A stretch of 64,000 bases of DNA, from assembly GCF_031844685.1 (NCBI RefSeq), contig NZ_CP134605.1:1087501-1151500 (forward strand). Reading direction: 5' to 3'. The notes under the pieces were generated by a model. That model was not told where the DNA came from, did not search any database, and worked only from the letters and a program-made list of their open reading frames with translations. How positions within the stretch are numbered: position 1 is the first letter of the stretch; every line of letters starts with the position of its first letter. Below, one piece after another: positions 1 to 8,748 of the stretch. A program made the translations under genes and the position numbers. Source of the stretch: Streptomyces sp. ITFR-21 (GTDB lineage Bacteria > Actinomycetota > Actinomycetes > Streptomycetales > Streptomycetaceae).

Positions 1-495
1 GGTGCCGGTGAGGATGCGGAAGGGGCCGCCGCCGGCGCAGGCGTCGGCGCCGTTGAGTGCGCGGTCCACGGACAGGGCGGTGGCGAGTCGGGCGGGGCCC
101 TGGGCGAGGTCGCTGTCCTTGCGGGAGGTGGGCCGGTGGGCGCGGGCCAGGTCGGCGCCTGCGGTGACCGCCCCGGCCCGCAGCAGCACTCCGGAAGGCC
201 GGCCTTCGGGGCCGCACACCAGGTTCAGGCAGTGCCACATGCCGTAGGTGAAGTAGACGTACGCGTGGCCGGGCGGGCCGAACATCACGGCGTTGCGGTC
301 GGTGCGCCCCCGGTAGGCGTGCGAGCCGGGGTCGTTGGGGCCGTCGTACGCCTCGACCTCGGTCAGGCGCAGCTCGATCGGCCCGTCGGTGGTGGCGCGT
401 ACCAGGGTGCGGCCGAGCAGGTCGGGGGCGATCTCCAGGACCGGGCGGTCGAAGAAGGCACGGGCCAGCGGGGTCCTTTCGGGTGAGGTGGGCAC
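1..495 (-). CDS. mpg: DNA-3-methyladenine glycosylase (Mpg/AAG family), 3' end cut by window edge
   Basis: Base-excision repair enzyme that removes alkylated purines such as 3-methyladenine. About 165 N-terminal residues are present; the family is near 200 residues in Streptomyces, so the C-terminus lies beyond the left edge. Family-typical stretches are visible: [20 protein letters not shown] near the start, then [19 protein letters not shown], which carries the catalytic Glu region, and [16 protein letters not shown]. The GTG at 495 gives the usual N-terminus ([14 protein letters not shown]) but has no clear ribosome site. A GTG at 519 has AAGGG 8 nt upstream and would add eight residues. 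Identity is confident; the start is not. Confidence 0.9.
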   Translation of the reverse strand, partial: MPTSPERTPLARAFFDRPVLEIAPDLLGRTLVRATTDGPIELRLTEVEAYDGPNDPGSHAYRGRTDRNAVMFGPPGHAYVYFTYGMWHCLNLVCGPEGRPSGVLLRAGAVTAGADLARAHRPTSRKDSDLAQGPARLATALSVDRALNGADACAGGGPFRILTGT

Positions 496-595
496 GGAGC
501 GGGAGCGTAGTGGAACCACTTAGCGGGCCCTTGCGTTCGTAGAGATCGCGGAGGCCCGGCAGGGCGGCCCGAGCGCGGACCGGAGAGGTGGACGG

Positions 596-1393
596 ATGGG
601 GTTCAGAAAGCTGCTGGCGAGCCTGGGGGCCGGCGGGGCGTCGGTGGAGACGGAGCTGGCGCAGGCCGACGCGGTGCCGGGCGGGGTGGTCCAGGGGGAG
701 GTGCGGATCCAGGGCGGCGCGGTCGGGCAGCGGATCGAGGGCCTGGCGGTGGGGCTGCGGGCCCGGGTGGAGGCGGACCGGACGGACGCGGAGGGCAACA
801 CCACCGAGTACCACCAGGACATCGAGTTCCATCGGCAGCAGCTCGGCGGGGCGTTCGAACTGTCGGCGGGCGCGGTGCACGTCGTGCCGTTCACGCTGGA
901 GGTGCCGTGGGAGACGCCGGTCACGACGTTCCTCGGCAGGCATCTGACCGGGATGAGCCTGGGGGTGACGACGGAGTTGGCGATCGACCGCGCGGTGGAC
1001 GCGGGGGACCTGGATCCGCTGAGTGTGCATCCGCTCCCGGCGCAGCAGGCCCTGCTGGACGCGTTCGGGCGGCTGGGGTTCGGGTTCCGGAGCGCGGACC
1101 TGGAGAAGGGCGTGATCGTGGACACCCGGCAGCGGCTGCCGTTCTACCAGGAGATCGAGTTCCGTGTGCCGGATCAGTACCGCGGGCTGAGCCAGGTGGA
1201 GCTGTCGTTCGTCGCGGACGCCGCCGGGATGGACGTGGTGCTGGAGATGGACAAGAAGCCGGGGCTGTTCAGCGTCGGCAGCGACATGTACCGGTCGTTC
1301 ACGATGGACCACCACTCGTACGAGCAGACGGACTGGGCGGGCTTTCTGCATCAGTGGCTCGCCGAGGTGGGCGGCAAGCGGAACTGGTTCTAG
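596..1393 (+). CDS. spo0M: Spo0M-like sporulation control protein
   Basis: 265-residue protein of the Spo0M family, arrestin-fold proteins that affect sporulation and cell-wall-linked development; the biochemical role is not defined. The N-terminus (GFRKLLASLGAGGASVETEL), the central beta-sandwich pattern and the late DMYRSFTMDHHSYEQTDW segment match the family. The ATG follows GGAGAGGTGGACGG, a strong ribosome site. It stands alone, divergent from the mpg gene across about 100 bp, and runs toward a strong hairpin at 1535-1572. No signal peptide or membrane segment is seen. Confidence 0.9.
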   Translation: MGFRKLLASLGAGGASVETELAQADAVPGGVVQGEVRIQGGAVGQRIEGLAVGLRARVEADRTDAEGNTTEYHQDIEFHRQQLGGAFELSAGAVHVVPFTLEVPWETPVTTFLGRHLTGMSLGVTTELAIDRAVDAGDLDPLSVHPLPAQQALLDAFGRLGFGFRSADLEKGVIVDTRQRLPFYQEIEFRVPDQYRGLSQVELSFVADAAGMDVVLEMDKKPGLFSVGSDMYRSFTMDHHSYEQTDWAGFLHQWLAEVGGKRNWF

Positions 1394-1534
1394 GGCGCCC
1401 TTCAGGAGCGCGGTCGGAGTGGCGGCGGTGCGGTCGGGGACGGGTCGGTGCGGGCGGGGCGCGCCACGCCGCTCCGGGCTCGCGTGCCGGCCGGGCGTAC
1501 CTGTCCCGGCCGCCCGAACACCGCGTCGTCCGGG

Positions 1535-1572
1535 CGGCCCCGGGGGCGGGGTCGGTACCGCCCCCGGGGCCG
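1535..1572. terminator. Bidirectional hairpin terminator
   Basis: A perfect 15-bp GC stem (1535-1549 pairing with 1558-1572) with an 8-nt loop. It lies 6 bp beyond the stop codon of the broken dehydrogenase fragment on the minus strand and about 140 bp beyond spo0M on the plus strand. It has no U-tract, as is usual in Streptomyces. It is probably the original terminator of the lost dehydrogenase gene and can stop transcription from both sides. Confidence 0.65.
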
Positions 1573-1578
1573 GCGCCG

Positions 1579-1797
1579 TCAGACGGTGAAGGTGGGTTGT
1601 TCGGTGAGGCCCAGGAGGCTGCGGCCGTAGATCTCGCGTCTGAGGTCGGGGTTGACGACGCCGTGGCGGGTGGTGGTCGCCAGGTCGCGCCAGATCCGCT
1701 GGAGCGGGTTGGCGCGGGCGAAGGCCCCCGCTCCGTTGACGGACACCAGGCGGTCGACGGCCTCGCGGCTTCGGGTGGCGGCGACCGCGGTGTCCAT
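1579..1797 (-). pseudogene. C-terminal remnant of an acyl-CoA dehydrogenase-like flavin monooxygenase
   Basis: About 72 codons read like the C-terminal helical domain of the acyl-CoA dehydrogenase type 2/flavin-dependent monooxygenase family. Key stretches are SREAVDRLVSVNGAGAFA, NPLQRIWRDLATTTRHGVV and REIYGRSLLG, ending in a natural stop followed by a hairpin terminator. Full-length members are about 380-400 residues, so roughly 80% of the gene is missing. Homology stops abruptly near 1797-1800, exactly where an AraC-family fragment begins on the other strand. The few codons in frame beyond this point are not family-like. Probably not expressed as a functional protein. Confidence 0.7.
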
Positions 1798-1955
1798 GCC
1801 GGCGCCTGGAGCACGCCCGTAGCGAACTCTCCGCGCCCGGCGGCCCGGACACCGTCGCCGAGGTCGCCGCCCGCTGGCAGTTCGCCGACACCAGCCACTT
1901 CCGCCGCGCCTACCGCGCCGCCTACGGACACCCGCCGCGCCAGCCCCGGCGATGA
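1798..1955 (+). pseudogene. C-terminal remnant of an AraC-family regulator
   Basis: About 50 codons encode the end of an AraC/XylS helix-turn-helix domain: RRLEHARSELS, then TVAEVAARWQFADTSHFRRA and YRAAYGHPPRQPRR before a TGA at 1953-1955. This is the second helix-turn-helix and C-terminal tail; the first helix-turn-helix and the effector domain are absent. There is no start codon or ribosome site at its 5' end. It abuts the dehydrogenase remnant head to head, so a single deletion appears to have removed the shared promoter and both gene starts. Confidence 0.7.
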
Positions 1956-2386
1956 CCGCCGGATCCCCCGGCCCGGCCCGCAGAGCGCCGGCCGGCGATC
2001 CGCCGGTCCGCCCGCCGAGGACGGTGCGGGTGCCGGTACGCGACGGGCACCGGCCGCGCCGGAGCCGGCCCGCATCCGGCCGGTGCCGGTGCCGGTGCGG
2101 GGGCGTGCCGGTCGTGGTCGGCCGCAGGGCCGACCGGGTCGCGGGGCCGCTGATCCGGTGCCGGGCCCGGTCGGTCCGGTGCGCCGCCGGGGCCCCGGCG
2201 CGAGTTTCCTCCGGCGTTCGGATGCCGGCCGTCTTCTCCCGGGCCTTCCGCGGGCTTCGCCGGCGAGTCCTCCCCTGCTCATCCGCCGTCCTCCGGCGGG
2301 AAATTGCGTTGTCCACCGGGGTGCCCGCGGGCACAGTGGAGCCACGTCGCCCCGCGGGGGCGGATCGGGCCCGGGAGGTGGGCGGG
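1956..2386. other. Gene-free spacer, 431 bp
   Basis: GC-rich sequence between the AraC remnant and the HNH gene. No open frame in it resembles a protein; the frame that runs into the HNH gene from upstream is Pro/Arg-rich and lacks codon structure. The last part presumably contains the HNH promoter, but no convincing -35/-10 pair was found. Confidence 0.5.
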
Positions 2387-2890
2387 ATGCGTGAGACGCT
2401 GGTGCTGAACGCGAGCTTCGAGCCGCTGTCGACGGTGTCGCTGCGGCGTGCGGTCGTGCTGGTGATGCAGGACAAGGCGGTCGTGGAGCAGGCGCATCCC
2501 GGGCTGCGTGTCCGGGCCTCCGGTATGGAGGTGCCGGTGCCGCAGGTGATCCGGCTGTGCCGGTACGTGCGGGTGCCCTTCCGACAACGGGCGCCGTGGT
2601 CGCGGCGGGGTGTGCTGGTCCGTGACCGGCATCGTTGCGCGTACTGCGGGCGGCGGGCGACGACGGTGGACCACGTGCTGCCGAGGTCGCGCGGTGGCGG
2701 TGACACCTGGCTGAACACGGTGGCGGCGTGCTCGGAGGACAACCAGCGCAAGGCGGACCGTACGCCGGAGCAGGCGGGGATGCGGCTGCTGGTGCGGCCG
2801 TTCGAGCCGACCCCGGCGGCCGCGCTGCTGCTGGCGCTGGGGATCAGGGACCAGGAGGGTCTGCCGGAGTGGCTCGCGCTTCCGGCGTGA
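2387..2890 (+). CDS. HNH endonuclease domain protein
   Basis: 167-residue protein of the actinobacterial stand-alone HNH family, a predicted metal-dependent nuclease of unknown cellular target. The N-terminus (RETLVLNASFEPLSTVSLRR) is the conserved opening of this family. The zinc/HNH core is RCAYCGRRATTVDHVLPRSRGG, then W-x-NTVAAC. The last box reads EDNQRKADR, where EDNHRKADR is what I remember as common, so one His may be changed to Gln. The ATG has GGGAGGTG 6 nt upstream. In-frame sequence upstream of 2387 is low-complexity and rejected as coding. Confidence 0.88.
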   Translation: MRETLVLNASFEPLSTVSLRRAVVLVMQDKAVVEQAHPGLRVRASGMEVPVPQVIRLCRYVRVPFRQRAPWSRRGVLVRDRHRCAYCGRRATTVDHVLPRSRGGGDTWLNTVAACSEDNQRKADRTPEQAGMRLLVRPFEPTPAAALLLALGIRDQEGLPEWLALPA

Positions 2891-2936
2891 GGGCCGGCGG
2901 TGCCGGTCGGCCGGGCCCCACGGCCCGGCCCCCGGC

Positions 2937-3722
2937 TCAGCTGTTCCTGACGACCAGTTGGACGATGGCCGCGACGCCGACGGCGACGATCAGGGCGCGC
3001 AGCGCGGCGGGCGGCAGGCGGCGGCCGACGCGTGCGCCGATCAGGCCGCCGAGGGTGGCTCCGGCGGCGACCAGTGCGACGGCCGCCCAGTCCATGTGGG
3101 CGACGAAGACGAAGAACAGCGCGGCGACGCCGTTGACCACGGCGGCGAGCACGTTCTTCAGGCCGTTGAGGCGTTGCAGGGGCTCGTCGAGCAGCAGGCC
3201 CATCAAGGAGAGGTAGAGCACTCCCTGGGCGGCGCCGAAGTAGCCGCCGTAGGCGCTGGCGAGCAGCATGCCGAGCAGCAGTACGGGGCCGCCGTGGGTG
3301 GGGGCGGCGGTCCCGGCGCGGTCGCGGTGGGCCTGGACGGCGCGGGCGAGCCGGGGTTGCAGCACGACCAGCACGAGGGCGAGGGCGATCAGCACCGGCA
3401 CGATCGCGTCGAAGGCCCCGGACGGCAGGGTGACCAGCAGCACCGCCCCGGTGACGCCGCCGACCAGGCAGACCGCGCCGAGGCGCAGCAGCCGGGAGCG
3501 CTGGCCGCCGAGTTCGCGCCGGTAGCCGATGGCTCCGGTGACGGAGCCGGGGACCAGGCCGAGGGCGTTGGAGACGTTGGCGGTGACGGGCGGCAGGCCG
3601 ACGGCGAGCAGTACGGGGAAGGTGATCAGTGTCCCCGAGCCGACGATGGTGTTGATGGTGCCGGCGCCGATTCCGGCGGCGAACACGGCAAGGGCTTCTG
3701 CTGGCGACATCGGACCCTCCAT
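2937..3722 (-). CDS. TauE/SafE family sulfite/anion exporter-like permease
   Basis: 261-residue integral membrane protein with about eight hydrophobic segments in the two-repeat arrangement of the TauE/SafE (DUF81) family, which moves sulfite, sulfoacetate or related organic anions. The first repeat carries GIGAGTINTIVGSGTLITFP and the second ASAYGGYFGAAQGVLYLSLM, the paired Gly-rich signatures of the family. The substrate cannot be read from sequence. It is monocistronic, convergent with the HNH gene 46 bp away; its upstream gene on the same strand is in a different direction unit. Confidence 0.9.
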   Translation of the reverse strand: MEGPMSPAEALAVFAAGIGAGTINTIVGSGTLITFPVLLAVGLPPVTANVSNALGLVPGSVTGAIGYRRELGGQRSRLLRLGAVCLVGGVTGAVLLVTLPSGAFDAIVPVLIALALVLVVLQPRLARAVQAHRDRAGTAAPTHGGPVLLLGMLLASAYGGYFGAAQGVLYLSLMGLLLDEPLQRLNGLKNVLAAVVNGVAALFFVFVAHMDWAAVALVAAGATLGGLIGARVGRRLPPAALRALIVAVGVAAIVQLVVRNS

Positions 3723-3875
3723 GATCTTCGCGCGTCCGCCCCGCCCGGCCGGGGACCGGGAGGCGCGCGGCGATCATGCCATACGGGCCGCGGACGGGGC
3801 CGCGGGTGTCCCGGCCGGGAGCCGCCTGCGCGGGCCGGGCGGGCGGGCCGGGCGGGCCCGCCCGGCACGGGTGCG

Positions 3876-4838
3876 TCAGTCCTTGTCGAACGTCGGGGAC
3901 TCGCGGCGCGGGGCGGGCGGGCCGCCGACCGGTCCGGCGGCCGGGCCGCCGGTGTCGCTGCCGGGGGCGCCGGGGATGTTGACTATGCCGCCGAGGCCCT
4001 TGAGGGCGTCGTTGAGCTCGCTGGGGATGATCCAGAGCTTGTTGGCGTCACCCGCGGCGATCTTCGGCAGCATCTGGAGGTACTGGTAGGCGAGCAGCTT
4101 CTGGTCCGGGTCGCCGGCGTGGATGGACTCGAAGACGGTGCGGATGGCCTGGGCCTCGCCCTCGGCGCGCAGCGCGGCGGCCCTGCTCTCACCTTCGGCG
4201 CGCAGGATGGAGGACTGCTTCTCGCCCTCGGCGGTGAGGATCTGGGACTGGCGGATGCCCTCGGCGGTGAGGATAGCGGCGCGCTTGTCGCGGTCGGCGC
4301 GCATCTGCTTCTCCATCGAGTCCTGGATGGAGGTGGGCGGCTCGATCGCCTTGAGCTCCACCCGGTTGACGCGGATGCCCCACTTGCCGGTGGCCTCGTC
4401 GAGCACTCCGCGCAGCGCCCCGTTGATCTCCTCGCGGGAGGTCAGGGTGCGCTCCAGGTCCATGCCGCCGATGATGTTGCGCAGCGTGGTGACGGTGAGC
4501 TGCTCGATCGCCTGGATGTAGCTGGCGACCTCGTAAGTGGCGGCGCGGGCGTCGGTGACCTGGTAGTAGATGACGGTGTCGATGTTGACCACCAGGTTGT
4601 CCTGGGTGATCACCGGCTGCGGCGGGAAGGGGACGACCTGCTCGCGCAGGTCGATCCGGTTGCGGATGGTGTCGATGAACGGCACCACGATGTTCAGCCC
4701 GGCGCTGAGGGTGCGGGTGTAGCGGCCGAAGCGTTCGACGATGGCGGCGCTGGCCTGCGGAATGACCTGGACCGTCCTGATCAGGGCGATGAAGACGAGC
4801 ACCACCAGGATGATGAGCACGATGATGATGGGCTGCAT
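3876..4838 (-). CDS. SPFH/Band 7 (stomatin-like) membrane protein
   Basis: 320-residue SPFH-domain protein with one N-terminal membrane segment (residues about 3-22), then the SPFH core (IVERFGRYTRTLSAGLNIVV, WGIRVNRVELKAIEPP) and a long Ala/Glu/Arg coiled coil near residues 180-240. It ends in a Pro/Gly-rich tail. Such proteins form oligomeric membrane scaffolds and usually pair with NfeD proteins, as here. The ATG has GGGAG 7 nt upstream; longer frames upstream are not supported. It follows the NfeD gene on the same strand, separated by 139 bp, which may hold its own promoter. Confidence 0.93.
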   Translation of the reverse strand: MQPIIIVLIILVVLVFIALIRTVQVIPQASAAIVERFGRYTRTLSAGLNIVVPFIDTIRNRIDLREQVVPFPPQPVITQDNLVVNIDTVIYYQVTDARAATYEVASYIQAIEQLTVTTLRNIIGGMDLERTLTSREEINGALRGVLDEATGKWGIRVNRVELKAIEPPTSIQDSMEKQMRADRDKRAAILTAEGIRQSQILTAEGEKQSSILRAEGESRAAALRAEGEAQAIRTVFESIHAGDPDQKLLAYQYLQMLPKIAAGDANKLWIIPSELNDALKGLGGIVNIPGAPGSDTGGPAAGPVGGPPAPRRESPTFDKD

Positions 4839-4977
4839 GGCCAACTCCCGGCGCCGTTTGTCAGCAAGCTTGGATGCGTACGTCCGACGTAATCTGTGCA
4901 ATCCGTCATGATCAATTGTCGCAGACCGTCGGTCCGCCGGGGCCGGGTTCGACGAATTCCCGGTCCGCGGCCCGGTG

Positions 4978-5400
4978 TCACATGACGACCGCGGTGGCCC
5001 CGTCGATCTCCACCACGTCCACCTCGGCGCCGGGGTCGAAGACACGGCCGGCTTCCAGGGCGCGGGCCGACCAGACCTCCCCGGCCAGTTTGATCCGGCC
5101 GCCGGCGCCGCCGTCGACCCGTTCCAGTACCACGGCCTGCCGGCCGCGCAGGGCGTCGACGCCGCTGCGCTGCTCCGGGCGCTGCCGGTTGCGGTACGCG
5201 ATCGGCCGTACGAACACCAGGAGGGCGACCGAGACCACCACGAAGGTGACGACCTGGGCGACGATGCCACCGCCGAGTCCCGCGGCGGCCGCACCGGCCA
5301 CGGCGCCGACGGCGAACATCCCGAATTCGGGCATCGCCGTGATCACCAGTGGGATGCCCAGCCCCACCGCGGCTATCAGCCACCACACCCATGCGTCCAC
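4978..5400 (-). CDS. NfeD-family membrane protein
   Basis: 140 residues: short periplasm-facing start, two to three membrane segments within residues 1-70, then a cytoplasmic OB-fold domain (ALRGRQAVVLERVDG, GRIKLAGEVWSARA) typical of the truncated NfeD (NfeD1b) class. NfeD proteins work with SPFH proteins in membrane microdomain assembly. The SPFH gene lies directly downstream on the same strand, which supports a functional pair. The protein lacks the serine-protease half seen in long NfeD proteins. Confidence 0.88.
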   Translation of the reverse strand: MDAWVWWLIAAVGLGIPLVITAMPEFGMFAVGAVAGAAAAGLGGGIVAQVVTFVVVSVALLVFVRPIAYRNRQRPEQRSGVDALRGRQAVVLERVDGGAGGRIKLAGEVWSARALEAGRVFDPGAEVDVVEIDGATAVVM

Positions 5401-5529
5401 ACCGCCAATCCTAGGCGTGCGGACCCCGGTTGCGGCAGTGCACCGGGCAATACCCCGCGCGTGTGCTCCTGTTCGGGGCGCCGGCCCGGGTCTGTCCGTC
5501 GGGCGGATCTCCGCGCAGGTCCACCGGCG

Positions 5530-6321
<792 letters not shown>

Positions 6322-6444
6322 GAGCGCGTTGTCTCCCATTGCAGTCATCGGCAGTCCGGTGTGCCCACGTCGGCACGGGCCTGAAGGAACCCCCGGGGAA
6401 AACTTACGCCACCACCGGTCGGGTCCAGTCCTTAGGCTGGGGGC

Positions 6445-7233
6445 ATGCTCGATGAACCTCGCTCAGGGCGGCTCACCGCGTGGGGAAATGCCCTGCTTGC
6501 CGGACTTGCCGCGCCGGATGACGTCGCACAGCGGATCACGGCGGACGACACCGTGCACCGGATCGCCGGGCTGCCCTCGGAGCCCGTACCGGTGGGTCTG
6601 ACGCTGGGGCTGGGCAGGCTGCGGGCCCTGGGGACGACGGGTCTGCGGCTGGCGCTGCCGGTCGCGGGGCACCCGCTGGGGCTGAGCGGGCCGCCGGAGT
6701 TCAACGCGCGGGCGCTGGTGGCCGGTGAGGCGGTGGTCACGGTGGGTACGGCGGCGCTGGGTCTGGTGCCGGAGGTACGGGAGGCGGGGCCGGCGGGCGA
6801 CCAGCACGTGGAGGTGGTGTGGCGGTGCCTGCCGGTACGCGACGCGCCGCCGGCCGACGTGCCCTCGCTCGGGGAGGCGGAGCGGGAACTGGCCGAGGCG
6901 CTGCGGGACGCGACCGAGGCACTGGCGCGGCTGGATGTGGCGGGCGCGGGACCGGCCGCGCAGGCGGCGCTGGAGGCGTACCGGGCGCGGGCGGCGCGGG
7001 GGCGGGAGGTGCTGGCGCCGGGGTATCCGCCCCGTGCGGTGCGGGTGCTGGAGCTGGCCCAGCGGGTGGCGGCGCTGGTGGGGATCGCGGCGGACGGTGA
7101 CGGCGCGGCGGTGAGCGCCTCGCAGATCGCGGCGCGGGCGGAGCTGCTGCGGCCGGTGGAGCGTACAGCGCGCCGGGCGCAGGTGGCGGCGTACAACGCG
7201 TACGTGGAGGAGGCCGAGCGCCGCCGGTCCTGA
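6445..7233 (+). CDS. Conserved hypothetical protein (Streptomyces-type)
   Basis: 262-residue soluble protein rich in Ala, Leu and Arg, with no recognised catalytic motif and no signal peptide. The first part (residues 1-130) is mixed alpha/beta and includes GLTLGLGRLRALGTTGLRLA. The second half is strongly helical, with Glu/Ala/Arg heptads (residues 135-190) suggesting a coiled coil. It is divergent from the ABC ATPase gene across 123 bp and may share its control region. Coding quality is high from end to end; I do not assign a function. Confidence 0.8.
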   Translation: MLDEPRSGRLTAWGNALLAGLAAPDDVAQRITADDTVHRIAGLPSEPVPVGLTLGLGRLRALGTTGLRLALPVAGHPLGLSGPPEFNARALVAGEAVVTVGTAALGLVPEVREAGPAGDQHVEVVWRCLPVRDAPPADVPSLGEAERELAEALRDATEALARLDVAGAGPAAQAALEAYRARAARGREVLAPGYPPRAVRVLELAQRVAALVGIAADGDGAAVSASQIAARAELLRPVERTARRAQVAAYNAYVEEAERRRS

Positions 7234-7620
7234 CGGGCGCGGCCCCGCGGGTGGTGGTGGCGTCCGGCCGCGCGCCGGAGCGGCGCGGCCCACGGCGGCG
7301 GGACCGGGCCGGGACAGGTACGCGGCGGCGGGCGGCTGACGGGCGCGGTGCTCGGTGGCGGCCCACGGTCGTACGCCCGGCACGTCGTACGGCCCCGCGG
7401 GCGACGGGTGCGTCGTCGGGCCGCGGGGCCGGGGGGTGCCGCGGAGCCTGTCGGGTGGGTCTGCACGGCGTCGCGGGGTCCGCCCGCACGGCTGCCGCGT
7501 TCCCGCCGGTCGACGGCACACCGCGCCGCCTCCCTGCCTCCGCCGTGCAGCCGCGACGCACCGGAGCCCGCTTCTCGACCCGCGCAGCTCCACCCGACAG
7601 TCCCTAGCGGGCGGCCGGGG
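7234..7620. other. Gene-free spacer, 387 bp
   Basis: GC-rich stretch between two convergent genes. Frames on both strands are dominated by Arg, Pro and Gly with no codon structure. I see no RNA gene, repeat array or strong hairpin. Confidence 0.5.
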
Positions 7621-7860
7621 TCACCCGTTCACGGCGTAGTTGCCGAACACCGGGTTGAGCAGGCCGATCACGTCGACGGTGTTGCCGGAGACGTTGACCG
7701 GCACGTGCACCGGGACCTGCACCAGGTTGCCGGAGCCGACGCCCGGCGACGTGACGGCCGCGCCGTGCGCGCCGGAGTCGGCGGACGCGACGCCGGCTCC
7801 GGCGACGGCCAGGCCGCCTGCCACGAGGGTGATGGCCGCGGCCTTCTTCAGGTTCTTCAC
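7621..7860 (-). CDS. chpE: Short chaplin, ChpE type
   Basis: 79-residue secreted surface amyloid protein that coats aerial hyphae and spores and lowers surface tension. The first ~27 residues are a Sec signal peptide (KNLKKAAAITLVAGGLAVAG) ending at ASA. The mature ~50 residues are a single chaplin domain: SPGVGSGNLVQVPVHVPVNV, then VIGLLNPVFGN. It has no cysteines, which matches ChpE and not the disulphide-bearing short chaplins. The GTG start has AAGGAGG 9 nt upstream; longer frames are rejected because they precede the signal peptide with low-complexity sequence. Monocistronic. Confidence 0.95.
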   Translation of the reverse strand: MKNLKKAAAITLVAGGLAVAGAGVASADSGAHGAAVTSPGVGSGNLVQVPVHVPVNVSGNTVDVIGLLNPVFGNYAVNG

Positions 7861-8103
7861 TGGGAACTTCCTCCTTGCGGGACGCACCGCGGCGTCCGCC
7901 GCGGCACGTCCTGCAGAACGGATCGCCACGGGCGGGGATACGCCGTTCGGGCGACATCCACCCGACCGTATGAATCTCGGACCGCCGTGCGCCGGGCGCG
8001 CTCGGGCCGGGCGTACCCGCCCGGTGCACGCCGGTGCCCGCCCCCTGTGCGCGCCGCATCCCGCGCGCACCGGTCCCCGGGTCCGGCCGGTGCCCCGGCC
8101 CGC

Positions 8104-8748
8104 TCAGCCGCCGGCCCCGTTGCGTACCGCCCACAGCGCCGCCTGGGTGCGGTCGGCGAGATCCAGCTTCATGAGGATGTTGGACACGTGGGTCTTCACG
8201 GTCTTCTCGGAGAGCACCAGCGCGCGGGCGATCTCCCGGTTGGAGCGGCCGTCGGCGATCAGGCCGAGCACCTCGCGCTCCCGTTCGGTGAGGGTGTTGC
8301 CGCGGCCGGTGCCGGTGCCGTGGTGGTCCTGGGCGAGCAGCGCGCCGGCCACTTCCGGCTGGAGCAGCACGTGTCCGGCGTGCACCGAGCGGATCGCGTC
8401 GGCCAGGGCGACCGGATCGACGTCCTTGTAGACGTATCCGGCGGCGCCGGCCCGCAGCGCGGGCACCACGGTCCGCTGCTCGGTGAAGCTGGTCACGATC
8501 AGCACCCGGGCCGGGTTGCCGGCCTCATGCAGCAGCCGCAGCGCCTCGATGCCGTCGGTGCCGGGCATCTTGACGTCCATCAGGATGACGTCCGGCCGCA
8601 GCTCCTCGGCGCGGGCCACGCCCTCGTCGCCGTCGGCGGCCTCGCCGACGACCTCGATGTCGCCCTGCACCTCCAGGAAGGTGCGCAGCCCGCGGCGCAC
8701 CACCTGGTGGTCGTCGACCAGCAGGACGCGGATCACCTGGTCAGCCAC
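8104..8748 (-). CDS. NarL/LuxR-family response regulator
   Basis: 214 residues. The receiver domain (about 6-125) has the acidic pair DD at 12-13, the phosphoacceptor Asp58 in VILMDVKMPG, Thr in IVTSFTE and Lys in GYVYKD. The C-terminal LuxR-type helix-turn-helix (about 150-214) has LTEREREVLGLIADGRSNRE and LSEKTVKTHVSNILMKL. It overlaps the histidine kinase gene upstream by 8 bp, so the two are translationally coupled and form a cognate two-component system. Targets are not evident. Confidence 0.95.
   Translation of the reverse strand: MADQVIRVLLVDDHQVVRRGLRTFLEVQGDIEVVGEAADGDEGVARAEELRPDVILMDVKMPGTDGIEALRLLHEAGNPARVLIVTSFTEQRTVVPALRAGAAGYVYKDVDPVALADAIRSVHAGHVLLQPEVAGALLAQDHHGTGTGRGNTLTEREREVLGLIADGRSNREIARALVLSEKTVKTHVSNILMKLDLADRTQAALWAVRNGAGG

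Noticed and set aside
1952..2386. Possible 145-residue N-terminal extension of the HNH protein
   Set aside because: The extension is Pro/Arg-rich without codon structure, and the family start plus a strong ribosome site sit at 2387.
7251..7607. Overlapping frames in the 387-bp gap before chpE
   Set aside because: All are Arg/Gly/Pro-rich shadows with no plausible start signal or homology.
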